From assembly GCA_038501785.1 (NCBI GenBank), contig JBAMJR010000071.1:128501-192500 (forward strand): a stretch of 64,000 nucleotides of DNA, given 5' to 3'. Source of the DNA: Myoxocephalus aenaeus (Eukaryota; Chordata; Actinopteri; Perciformes; Cottidae). Shown piece after piece: positions 50,741 to 63,105 of the stretch. The notes under the pieces are model-generated. The model saw only the letters and a list, made by a program, of their open reading frames with translations. It made no database searches and was not told the origin of the DNA. Each line of letters begins with the position of its first letter. Within the stretch, counting starts at the first letter, position 1. A program made the translations under genes and the position numbers.

Positions 50741-53700
50741 TATATATATATATTATATTATTATACTTCCGTGAGAGTTGGAACAGAGGATCTGAGAGCA
50801 GCTAAAAATATTTATACTCATAGCGATTCATCATTCTGTCAATACTCCACTAAAAGAGAAGAGGAACTATTATGTATTAATAACCAGCAGCTTGACTCAC
50901 GTCACACCAGCAGTTGATGCATTTCATCTCCCCCACCAGCGGCACCCAGGGGTGCCAGTTGTCGCTGTTCTGGTAGAAGCTCTTGCCGAACTTGCAGTTC
51001 CTGGGCCCGTCGGCCTGCATCATGTCCCCGTGCTCCGGGCCCGCGGGCGTCCTCTCCTCCTCGGGACACTCCTTGCAGCAGTCGGAGGGGCTGCGCCGCA
51101 CCGGGTGGCTGCAGCTCAGCAGCGGACACGTCACCTTCTCACAGTGCACCTCCCCCGACGAGCCCTGAGGACGGCAGAGACTTAGTACTGACAGGATACA
51201 CATCCTGACCAATGGGTTCCATGACCAAATGACATGACTTTAAACCAAATGACATGACTTTAAACCAAAAGACATGACTTTAAACCAAATGACATGGCTT
51301 TAAACCAAATGACATGACTTTAAACCAAATGACATGACTTTAAACCAAAAGACATGACTTTAAACCAAAAGACATGACTTTAAACCAAAAGACATGACTT
51401 TAAACCAAATGACATGACTTTAAACCAAAAGACATGACTTTAAACCAAAAGACATGACTTTAAACCAAATGACATGACTTTAAACCAAAAGACATGACTT
51501 TAAACCAAAAGACATGACTTTAAACCAAAAGACATGGCTTTAAACCAAAAGACATGACTTTAAACCAAAAGACATGACTTTAAACCAAAAGACATGGCTT
51601 TAAACCAAAAGACATGACTTTAAACCAAATGACATGACTTTAAACCAAAAGACATGACTTTAAACCAAAAGACATGACTTTAAACCAAATGACATGACTT
51701 TAAACCAAAAGACATGACTTTAAACCAAATGACATGACTTTAAACCAAATGACATGACTTTAAACCAAAAGACATGACTTTAAACCAAATTACATGACTT
51801 TAAACCAAATGTCCATGACTTTTAACCAAATTTCCATAACTTTAAACCAAATTACATGACTTTAAACCAAATGTCCATGACTTTTAACCAAATTTCCATA
51901 ACTTTAAACCAAATTACATGACTTTAAACCAAATGTCCATGACTTTTAACCAAATTTCCATAACTTTAAACCAAATTACATGACTTTTCATGACTTTAAA
52001 CCAAATTGCATGACTTTAAACCAAATTACATGACTTTTCATGACTTTAAACCAAATTGCATGACTTTAAACCAAATTATATGACTTTTCATGACTTTAAA
52101 CCAAATTGCATGACTTTAAACCAAATTATATGACTTTTCATGACTTTAAACCAAATTGCATGACTTTAAACCAAATTATATGACTTTTCATGACTTTAAA
52201 CCAAATTACATGACTTTTCCATGACTTTAACCAAATTTCCATGACTAAACATTTAGTGAAATCTGGGGTGTAAACATGAAAAAGTGAGTAAATGTAGTAT
52301 TTAAACTAACAATGAGAATACAAAGCATACAGTAAACCTTAAATGACTCAAATGAATGAGACAATAGTTTGATTAAAAGAATAAACATTTATATAGATGC
52401 CTGTATGTACGCCTGCTTGTATTTTGAGCGTCTTTCTTTTAAAAGCATTTTAATTATTTCAAACTCAGCGTGAATGAACGACATGAACACATGAACATAA
52501 CACATTTACATGACTTTTACTACACTTTTGTGGTTTAATATTTTCAAGGACTTTTCCAGGCCTGGAAATAACCATTTTAAAAATTCCATGACTTTTCCAG
52601 GTTTTCCATGACCGTAAGAAGCCTGAACTTATTACATAAACAGTCTAAACGTTCCTCACGGTGAACTCATGTCCGTAGCTTTCTTTTGCGAGACAAACGT
52701 TCCGTTGAGGGATTTCGGAAACAAAAGCAAACCCATCCAGGTGTGAAAAAGGTTTACGGGGAGCGTATGTTTACCTTGCAGGTGCAGACGGCACACTTGA
52801 TGTAGCCGAAGGGCGGCACGAAGGGATGCCACGTGGTGCCCGGGGCGTGCATCTTCTGGTCGCCCTCGAAGTAGCAACCTGAGAGAGGAAAGAGGGACGG
52901 AATAAAAGGTTACAGAGGAGAACAATCAGCTGGGAAAGGATGCAGCGTTGTCTTTTAATTAACTGGAGGCTGAGATGCAAAAAGAGAGCGAGAAGGAGAG
53001 AGAGACTCACCCTCTGGGTGTTCGTCCACCCGCTCTGGAAGCGTCGTGTCGATGGGCTCTTTGCTCTCTGAGCAGGAACACACAAAAAACACGAAAAACA
53101 GAATTAGTTTGCAACTTTATGATTTCTGTCGGCAGCACTTTTGGGAACATAACATTGTGTTTACATTCATCTACACTTCATATACCGTACTTTTCGGGTT
53201 ATAAGCCGCTACTGCCTTCGGTCAGTGTCCCCGTTAGCTCCCCGCTGTAGCCAGCTGGGGCTCCTGCTAGCGCTCCGTCACTTCTCCGCTAACTTCCGCT
53301 AGCTCCCCGAAAACCACCGAAGGTAGCGGGACCTTCTCGACACCCGACTTGGGCAGAGGGGACGCGGGCAGTAGCAGCAGCAGCGGGCAGTAGCAGCAGA
53401 AGTGGGCAGTAGCAGCAGAAGCGCTAGCTAGCAGCGCTACTAGCAGCGCTAACTAGCAGCGCTACTAGCTTGCTACAGCGGGGACACTGATCAGCCGTAG
53501 GAGCGGCTTATAACCCGAAAAGTACGGTACTTACACATACATACTTTGCATTTTTAATTTAATTTCCTAAATAATACTCTCTGCTCTGTACATCTCTTTC
53601 ATCCCAGCTATTTTCATTTTATTTTTGCCTATATCTCTCATCCCTGTTGTTTTTAGTCTGTAATGTACTACCCTCCCCTTGGGGATGAATAAAGTATTCA

Positions 53701-54273
53701 TTCATTCATAACCGGTGTCCGGTCTCACCGTCGCAGACGCGGCAGCACGTGTCGTCGGGCTGCAGGGTCCGGGAGCAGCTGAGCGGCGGGCAGATGACGG
53801 GGGTCGCAGATCACGGTTCGCTTCTGCGGAGAGAGACGAGCGCGTTTAGTTTGTGCCACCAGGTGGCGCTGTGCGGCCGCGCGGACGCGTTCACATCCCT
53901 CGCCCCCCGCTCACCCGGCAGCTGCAGGAGAAGCACTTGTCGTAGTTGGGCGTCCAGCGGGCGCCGTGGGCGAGGTGCTGGTTCTCGAAGAAGCAGGTGT
54001 GCGGGGTCTTTCTTCAGCTCCTCGGGGTCCTTCGCCACCGGCTCGTCCGGCTCCGCCTCCTCCGGCTCCGCCGCCGTCCTGGCGCCCGGGTCGCAGCTGT
54101 TGGACACGTGGACCTGCGGAGACGGGGAGGAACGAGGGGTGAGATTTAAAAAGAAAAAGAGAGAGAGAGAGATTTGTTGACTGGAGGCGGAGTCTCCAGC
54201 TGACTTGCTGATTGCTCCTAATTGGAGAGTTTCTGAGCTTCCAAGCAGACGGCTGTTTACACGCTGAAGCTGT

Positions 54274-54306
<33 letters not shown>

Positions 54307-54549
54307 GCATGTAAGGGACAATACTCTGGACATGTGATGATGATCTGAGGAGAAAGGAAAGGAGAGGAGGAGAGGAGAGGAAAGGAGAGGAGAGAAAAGG
54401 AAAGGAGAGGAGAGGAGAGAAAAGGAAAGGAGAGAGGGGGAGAGGAAAGGAGAGGAGGAGAGGAGAGAGGAGAGGAAAGGAGTGTGTGTGACATCACTTT
54501 CTCCGTCAGTAGAACCTAAAAGGGCTCATTAACCACGACACCTGTGAAA

Positions 54550-54637
<88 letters not shown>

Positions 54638-56790
54638 AAGTCTCTCGGGGCAAACAGCTGAGCGCTAAGTGAGCGATCGCCCCGACACTTAAACAGGAAC
54701 AGAACCCGGACTCTGCTTTCTCTTTTCAACATACGAGGAGTTTCACTTGGCGGTGGACGCAGAACAATAAACACGGTGTGATCGTATGAGACGTCATTTT
54801 AAAATTAAACATTTACAATAGAATAAATAAACTAACTAATTAAGAGCAGATTTTAAATATGTCTGCTATTTAAGTGTCAAGTATTTCTCCTTTGACGGCC
54901 AACAGCTTACAGCTCTCTTTAAAAATGATTTATTCAGCTTCACATGCAGCTCACGGGTGTAAACGTATTATGTTATATAATATAATATAATATAATGCTC
55001 TTCTTCTCTTCCCTGTGTCGGTCGGCCTTTTAAGACGCTTGTCTCGGACAGTAAACGTGAGTTTTACAAGAGAAGTGTCGAGCGGTGAAACGGAGAGAAA
55101 CCCAAAATCCTCTGATTTCTGCCGCAGATGTTCAGACTTCATGATCTTTAAGATGTCAGGATTGTGTCCTCGTAGTCTGTCCGCCTCTGAAGACTGAAAC
55201 CTCTCTGACTTTAAAGATGGACTCACCCGGCCCCGGATCTCTCCTCTCGGGTTGGTCTTGGTGCTGACCTGGATGAAGGCCGTGCCCTGGTCCAGATGCT
55301 GCAGCAGCTCAGAGCTGATGTCCTTCAGGACCCCCTGAGCCTGGAGGAGGAAGAGGAGGAGGAGGAGGAGGAGGAGGAGGAGGAGGAGGAGGAGGAGGAG
55401 GGAGAGGAAGAGGAGGAGGAGGGAGAGGAGGAGGAGGAGGAGGGAGAGGAGGACGAGGAGGAGGGAGAGGAGGACGAGGGAGTGAGGACGAGGAGGAGGG
55501 AGAGGAGGACGAGGAGGAGGGAGAGGAGGAGGAGGAGGGAGAGGAGGAGGAGGAGGAGGAGGGAGAGGAGGAGGAGGGAGAGGAGGAGGAGGAAGAGGAG
55601 GAGGAGGGGGTTAGGAGGAGGGAGAGGAGGAGGAGGAGGAGGAGGAGGAGGAGGAGGAGGAGGAGGAGGAGGAGGGAGAGGAGGAAGAGGAGGAGGAGGA
55701 GGAGGAGGAGGAGGAGGAGGAGGGAGAGGAGGAGGAGGAGGAGGAGGGAGAGGAGGAGGAGGGAGAGGAGGAGGAGGAAGAGGAGGAGGAGGGGGTTAGG
55801 AGGAGGGAGAGGAGGAGGAGGAGGAAGAGGAGGAGGAGGGGGTTAGGAGGAGGGAGAGGAGGAGGAGGAGGAGGAGGAGGGAGAGGAGGAGGAGGAAGAG
55901 GAGGAGGAGGGGGTTAGGAGGAGGGAGAGGAGGAGGAGGAGGAGGAGGAGGAGGAGGAGGAGGAGGAGGAGGAGGAGGACGAGGGAGTGAGGACGAGGAG
56001 GAGGGAGAGGAGGACGAGGAGGAGGGAGAGGAGGAGGAGGAGGGAGAGGAGGAGGAGGAGGAGGAGGGAGAGGAGGAGGAGGGAGAGGAGGAGGAGGAAG
56101 AGGAGGAGGAGGGGGTTAGGAGGAGGGAGAGGAGGAGGAGGAGGAAGAGGAGGAGGAGGGGGTTAGGAGGAGGGAGAGGAGGAGGAGGAGGAGGAGGAGG
56201 AGGAGGAGGAGGAGGAGGAGGGAGAGGAGGAAGAGGAAGGGGAGGAGGAGGAGGGAGAGGAGGAGGAAGAGGAAGGGGAGGACGAGGAGGGAGAGGAGGG
56301 AGAGGAGGAGGAGGGAGAGGAGGAGGAGGAGGAAGAGGAAGGGGAGGACGAGGAGGGAGAGGAGGGAGAGGAGGAGGAGGGAGAGGAGGAGGAGGAAGAG
56401 GAGGGAGAGGAGGGGAGGAGGAGGAAGAGGAAGGGGAGGACGAGGAGGGAGAGGAGGAGGAGGAAGAGGAGGAGGGAGAGGAGGGGAGGAGGAGGAAGAG
56501 GAGGGAGAGGACGAGGAGGGAGAGGAGGGAGAGGAGGAGAAGGGAGAGCAGGAGGAGGGAGACGACGAGGAGGAAGAGGAGGACGGAGAGGAGGAGGAAG
56601 AGGAGGAAGAGGAAGGAGAGGACGAGGAAGGAGAGGACGAGGACGAGGAGGGAGAGGAGGGAGAGGAGGAGAAGGGAGAGCAGGAGGAGGGAGACGACGA
56701 GGAGGAAGAGGAGGACGGAGAGGAGGAGGGAGAGGAGGAAGAGGAAGGGGAGGAGGAGGGGGTGAGGAGGGGGAGGAAGAGGAGGATGGG

Positions 56791-56822
<32 letters not shown>

Positions 56823-59800
56823 GGGAGAGGAGGGGGAGGAAGACGAAGAGGAGAAAGAGGAGGAGGAGGGAGGAGAGGAGGAGGAGGAGGAAGGGGAGAG
56901 GAGGAAGAAGAGGAGGAGGAAAAGGAGGAGGGAGGAGAGAAGGAGAAGGAGACTGTGAGTTTGTGTCTGTGCATTCATGAGTGTGTGTTTGCGTGTGTGC
57001 ATTTGTGTGTGTGTGTGTGTGTGTGTACCTGAGACCCGTAGAACCCCGTCAGCAGCCTCTTGTGGGCGGCGCTGCTGTCGTCCATCTCCCCGATCTCCGC
57101 CAGGCCGTGCAGGTGAGCGTTCAGCGTGAGGTCGTCCGTCTGGCTGAGGCCGGCCACCACGATCTCGTAGTGCAGGTGACACTGCTGGTCCACCGACACC
57201 CAGGCGTGGCCCGAGGCCCCGGTCCTCACCGGGGGGGCCACGAAGTGTCCGGCCAGAGGGGTGGGCAACTCTGAGACATTTAAAGAGACGGTACATTTAA
57301 AGAGACGGTACATTTAGACTGGATACAGGAAGAAGACTTGAAACTAGAGATTGAGACATAAACTCATGTTTACAATGTTTACTGAGGGAATACATCAAGA
57401 GAGAAGTAGAGTCATTTATATAGACTTCTATACAACCAGAGGAGTCGCCCCCTGGTGGTCAGGAGAGAGAATGCAGCGCCATTGACTTCCCTCTTCAGAA
57501 CCAGAGGTTGCCGCCTGCTTTTAACGCAAAACTGATTATTTTATTTTATTTTGAAGGCCTTCCTGTTGCTTTGCAATTAAAACTGGACCTGGATCTTTTA
57601 CGTCCATCTCCTTTTTGTAAACAGTGAATTTATCGGAGCATTTTTCGTTGAAAAGAAAACAACAAAAATGAGCTGAAAGATGCTAAAATGCTGCTTTGAA
57701 TTCTAATTCGATCAAAACACTATTTAGTTTGAATCTAATTTGAGAAAACAAGGAAAGAAAAATACAACACATGTGTTTTTAAGGCCTTTCTGCATTGGCC
57801 TCCCTTTTCAGAACTGGGTGCTACTGGGTGCTACTGGGTGCTACCGGGTGCTACTGAGTATTACTGGGTGCTACTGGGTGCTACCGGGTGCTACTGAGTG
57901 TTACTAGGTGCTACTGAGTGTTACTGAGTATTACTGGGTGCTACTGAGTGTTACTGGGTGCTACTGGGTGCTACTGAGTGTTACTGGGTGCTACCGGGTG
58001 CTACTGAGTATTACTGGGTGCTACCGGGTGCTACCGGGTGCTATCGGGTGCTACTGAGTGTTACTGGGTGCTACTGAGTGTTACTGGGTGCTACCGGATG
58101 CTACCGGGTGCTACTGAGTATTACTGGGTGCTACCGGGTGCTATCGGGTGCTACTGAGTGTTACTAGGTGCTACTGAGTGTTACTGAGTATTACTGGGTG
58201 CTACCGGGTGCTACTGAGTATTACTGGGTGCTACCGGATGCTACCGGGTGCTACTGAGTATTACTGGGTGCTACCGGGTGCTATCGGGTGCTACTGAGTG
58301 TTACTGGGTGCTACCGGGTGCTACTGAGTATTACTGGGTGCTACCGGGTGCTATCGGGTGCTACTGAGTATTACTGGGTGCTACCGGGTGCTATCGGGTG
58401 CTACTGAGTGTTACTGGGTGCTACCGGGTGCTACTGAGTATTACTGGGTGCTACCGGGTGCTATCGGGTGCTACTGAGTATTACTGGGTGCTACCGGGTG
58501 CTATCGGGTGCTACTGAGTGTTACCGGGTGCTCCCGGGTGCTATCGGGTGCTACTGAGTGCTACCGGGTGCTACTAGGTGCTACCGGGTGCTACTGAGTG
58601 TTACTGAGTGTTACCGGGTGTTACCGGGTGCTCCCGGGTGCTACTGAGTGTTACTGGGTGCTACCGGGTGCTACTAGGTGCTACCGGGTGCTACTGAGTG
58701 TTACCGGGTGCTCCCGGGTGCTATCGGGTGCCTACCGTGTCTGGGCGCCTCCAGGCCGCTGTACAGCAGGGCCCTGATCTGGCCCCTGAGCTCCCCCTCC
58801 TGGCTGTGCGCCGTGGCCACGTTGACGAACAGCTCGTTCTGCAGCAGCATGTGGATGTGCCGCGCCTCCAGCCGGCTCCAGCTGCCCGCCGCCCGGCCCG
58901 CCGCCGCGTCGTAGTCCGCCGTCAGGTCGTACAGCACCGAGCGCTTGTTGCGCCGCCGCGGCTTCAGCTCGATGGTGAGGCCCACGAACGCGCTGCTGAG
59001 ACCCGCGACCTGGACCTGGAGGAAGGGGGGAGACGGTCAGCGGGACGTAACGACTCGTTCAGAGGTCATTACCCAGCATGCAGTGGGATGTGGAACTTTT
59101 TGTTAGCATTTACAAATTGAGCTCATTCAAAAAGTCAGGATTTTTCAATTTTATGTCAAGAATGTCAAGAAGAAGGACGAGGCAATAGACATTTATTGAG
59201 AAAAATCTAATTATTATTCAAGCTGAGTGTGTTGTCTTTAATTAAATAACAGGTTTACTATTGTTTAGCTAGTTTTAGCCTACAGTTAGCTTTTTAGATG
59301 GACGTCTATCTCGTGTTTAATTATTTATTTCTCTTCTTTTTTTTAAAAAAGCAAAAAATAATGACTCGTTCGGAGGTTATTACCCAGCATGCAAACTTAC
59401 AAGAGTGGGATGTGGAACTTTTTGTTAGCATTTACAAATAGAGCTCATTAAAAAAAATAAAAAATCAATGAGAAGGAGTAGATTTTATTTCAAGAATTTC
59501 AAGAAGAAGGACGAGGCAATAGACATTAATTGAGAAAAATCTAATTATTATTCAAGCTGAGTGTGTAGTCTTTAATTAAAGAACAGGTTTACTATCGTTT
59601 AGCTAGTTTTAGCCCACATTGAGCTTTTTAGATGGACGTCTATCTTGTGTTTGAATTATTTAATTCTCTTTTTTTTTCCACAAACATGTCAAGTAAAAAG
59701 CAAAAAATAATGGCTTTTGTTATGCATTTACTAATTGAGCTCATTAAAAAGGTCAGGGTTTTTGAATGAGAAGAGGATCAAATTTCAAGAAGAAGGATTA

Positions 59801-60339
59801 ATAGACATTAATTGAGAAAAATCCTCCTCGACACAAATTATGATTTAAGCTGAGTGTGTAGTCTTTCATTAAAGAACAGGTTTACTATTGTTTAGTTTTT
59901 AGTTTCTTGTCTATCTCGTGTTTTAATGATTTATGTATCACAAACATGTCAAGTAAAAACTGAAAAACGCACACGGACGTGTTCTCTCATGATCAACGAC
60001 ATATAACAACCATAAAGTAACCGTGATATAATATCGCCTCTAAAGAGAAGTCCTACCTGGTAGTCCAGCGTGCCGTTGTCGTGGAGGTTAAAGATGGCCG
60101 ACCCCACGCCGCCCGTCTTCCCCGGGGTCAACGCGTCGCCGCTGGACATCACGCTCTGGATCGCTGAGCAAGAGACAGATTCATATTTAAAAAAAATCCA
60201 TTTCAGAGCACATTCCACTTCAAATTACTCTTTTTTCTTCTTCTTCGCTAAACTAAAGTAGAGCGAGATGAGGCAATGATTTCTGTCACGTTAAGATTTG
60301 CAGGTTGGTTGAAGGAGGGAGAGGAAGTGTGTGTGTGGA

Positions 60340-60424
<85 letters not shown>

Positions 60425-60565
60425 CATTCCCTCACGCTCTGCAGCCTCATCATGTCGTCCCTCCAGCGAGACGCAGTCATCGAGGCGACAGATTTAATTG
60501 AACCACTAATCAGGAGGCGAGTAATTGTACTCGTGACCTTCGGCCAAGAAGATACATGCCGTTGC

Positions 60566-60631
<66 letters not shown>

Positions 60632-60734
60632 CCAAGGTTAAGCCTGAAGAGTGAGGTAACCCTCGCTGAATGCAGCGGGCTTAAAAAGATTGAGCTGAGC
60701 GAGGACAGGAGGGAATGAGTAACGGAGACGGAGA

Positions 60735-60793
<59 letters not shown>

Positions 60794-60976
60794 GTTTGAA
60801 TTCTTCACACATAACGTCAAGCTGTTAATCACAGACTGTGACCTCGGCAGCGCCGCTGTGTGTAAAAAAAAAAAGTTGGGACTGAAAAAAAGAAAAAGAA
60901 ATAAATGAAACATCTTTCTGTCAGTCGTCACGCGATACACCAGAACACGGAGAGGGCCCGACACCTCGTCCCATGG

Positions 60977-61074
<98 letters not shown>

Positions 61075-62476
61075 AGAGATACATAATAAACATGTTGTTT
61101 CTGACTTGAAAGAAAAGAGAGTATTTATAGAAAGAGAAGGACAAAACATTTAAAAATGGACTCACTGTCGCACGATTTCCTGCCGGTGATGAAGCCGGAG
61201 ATTTTTCGGGCGTCCGGACCCTCGGTCACCACGGCGATCTCCAGCTGGCCGCGGGACAACCAGAAGAGCTCTCGGCTGTTCAGGTCCGTCAGCACCTCGG
61301 CGAAGTCCGGGTCCTGCGGGTCAACGGGAGGGCGAGCTTTATTTATTTATTTCAAATAATAATAACAATAAACACATTCCTTTATCAATACCAGAAACAA
61401 ACTAAACTAATAGAGAGCTGATCCCTTCAAAGGAAACAGATCCCAGAACAACATCTCCTCAAGATTAGCAGCAATCACAAAGACATTAAAAAGCCATAAA
61501 CCTTTTCGGGACACAGACCGGTCATGTTACCAATAATACAAAAAACTAACACATGATTTTTAAATCATCCCGGCTCACGAAGCGCATACTTAAATAAATA
61601 TATAAAGAAAGAAATATGGCTCTCGCCAGTGAAGGTTTGTTTCTAGCGGGCCGGACTCCAGGAGGGGCGGAGGGGGGGATGTTGAAAAAATGTTGAAAAA
61701 TGTCGGAGTAATAGGACAGCTGCAGGAGCGCGTTGAAGAAATGTTACTTTTATGACTTCAGGGCCTCGGTTCAATATAAATATACATGTGCCGTAAATCC
61801 ACACGGCGAGGAGCCAGAACGGAGGAGGGGCGGGGCTTATTATATCTGGGGAAGGAGGAGGAGGAGGTGAGTGGATGGAGTAATGAGAGGGGAGTAAGGT
61901 GCAAACGGATATACGGAGCAGCGCCGTAAATCACGAGTCGGCTTTTCTGGTTTCTGATGGGGGAAAAAAAAAACGGCGTTCTCGAGAAAGAGACGGTCGC
62001 GCTCGGAAAGGCGGGAAAACGACGACGGCGAGGCGGCGACACGCAGGGCGGTCTCTCTCTCTCTCTCTCTCGCCGCTAGGATTGAGGAAAAAACAACACA
62101 CACACACACACACACACACACACGAAAAAGAGGCACAATTCCTCGCAGTTTATTCAAACCAGAGCCGCCTTCCATCCCTCCTCCCTCCTCCCCGCTTCCA
62201 TCCATCTCGGCCCACAGACCACTAACCACTGACATGTGTGAGGAGTGTGTACGCAGTCCACACACACACACACACACACATCTGTCTCCCCGCACAAAAG
62301 TCCCTCTCGCACACTTTCTCCCCCCCCCCCCACACACACACACACACACTCCCCGTCACGTCTCAGGGTTGTTTGCTGTGCGACGACAGCGCGGGGATGT
62401 GGCGACCGGACCACATCCGTCTGGGAGAGTGGGTGGTGTGGGGACCAGGAGTGTGTTGCCGTGTGTGTTCCTCACC

Positions 62477-62510
<34 letters not shown>

Positions 62511-63062
62511 CGTCTCCTCCTCCGCTCAACGACAAAAAGAAAAACCTCCCGCTCGTTCCCCGCTGAATTATTTCCTCCGCAATCGTTCGCGGCGACTCAC
62601 GTGAGACGTGACGTTGGCTCGGATCTCCCTCAGGACGTGCTGCCGGTACGCCAGCTGCACCCGGAGGGGCACCACCTGGGGCTCTGGGGAGAGAGAGAGA
62701 GACAGGTTTAAGATTTTTAAAAATGGCCGCAGTGGAGATGGAATTGGAAGAAACGGAAACGGCGACAGAGATCACAGAAGAGGATCTGTTGAAAACGCAC
62801 GATGAAAATGTTAGAAATCTCTTTTTGGAGCTTTGGAATTGTGTTTTTGTTCTCGCCGCCGCCGCCTCGCTCCTCTCACTCCGCTCACTCCTCTCACTCC
62901 TCTCACTCCTCTCACTCCTCTCACCTTTGCCCCGGTGCTTGACGAGGCCCTGCAGGATGAGGATGAAGTGGAGGTTGCTCTCCGTGTCGCTCAGCGTCAG
63001 CATGGCGAGGCCTCCGGTGCCCGAGTTCTCCTCCTCCGACGTCAGCGTGGAGCTGAACGTCT

Positions 63063-63105
<43 letters not shown>

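Noticed and set aside
51221..52250. CRISPR-like regular repeat
   Set aside because: Tandem units without spacers, inside a vertebrate intron.
55296..57296. Long frames rich in Glu/Arg/Gly (plus) or Ser/Pro/Leu (minus)
   Set aside because: They read through the GGA/GAG intron array; the only real coding parts here are chordin exons g and h.
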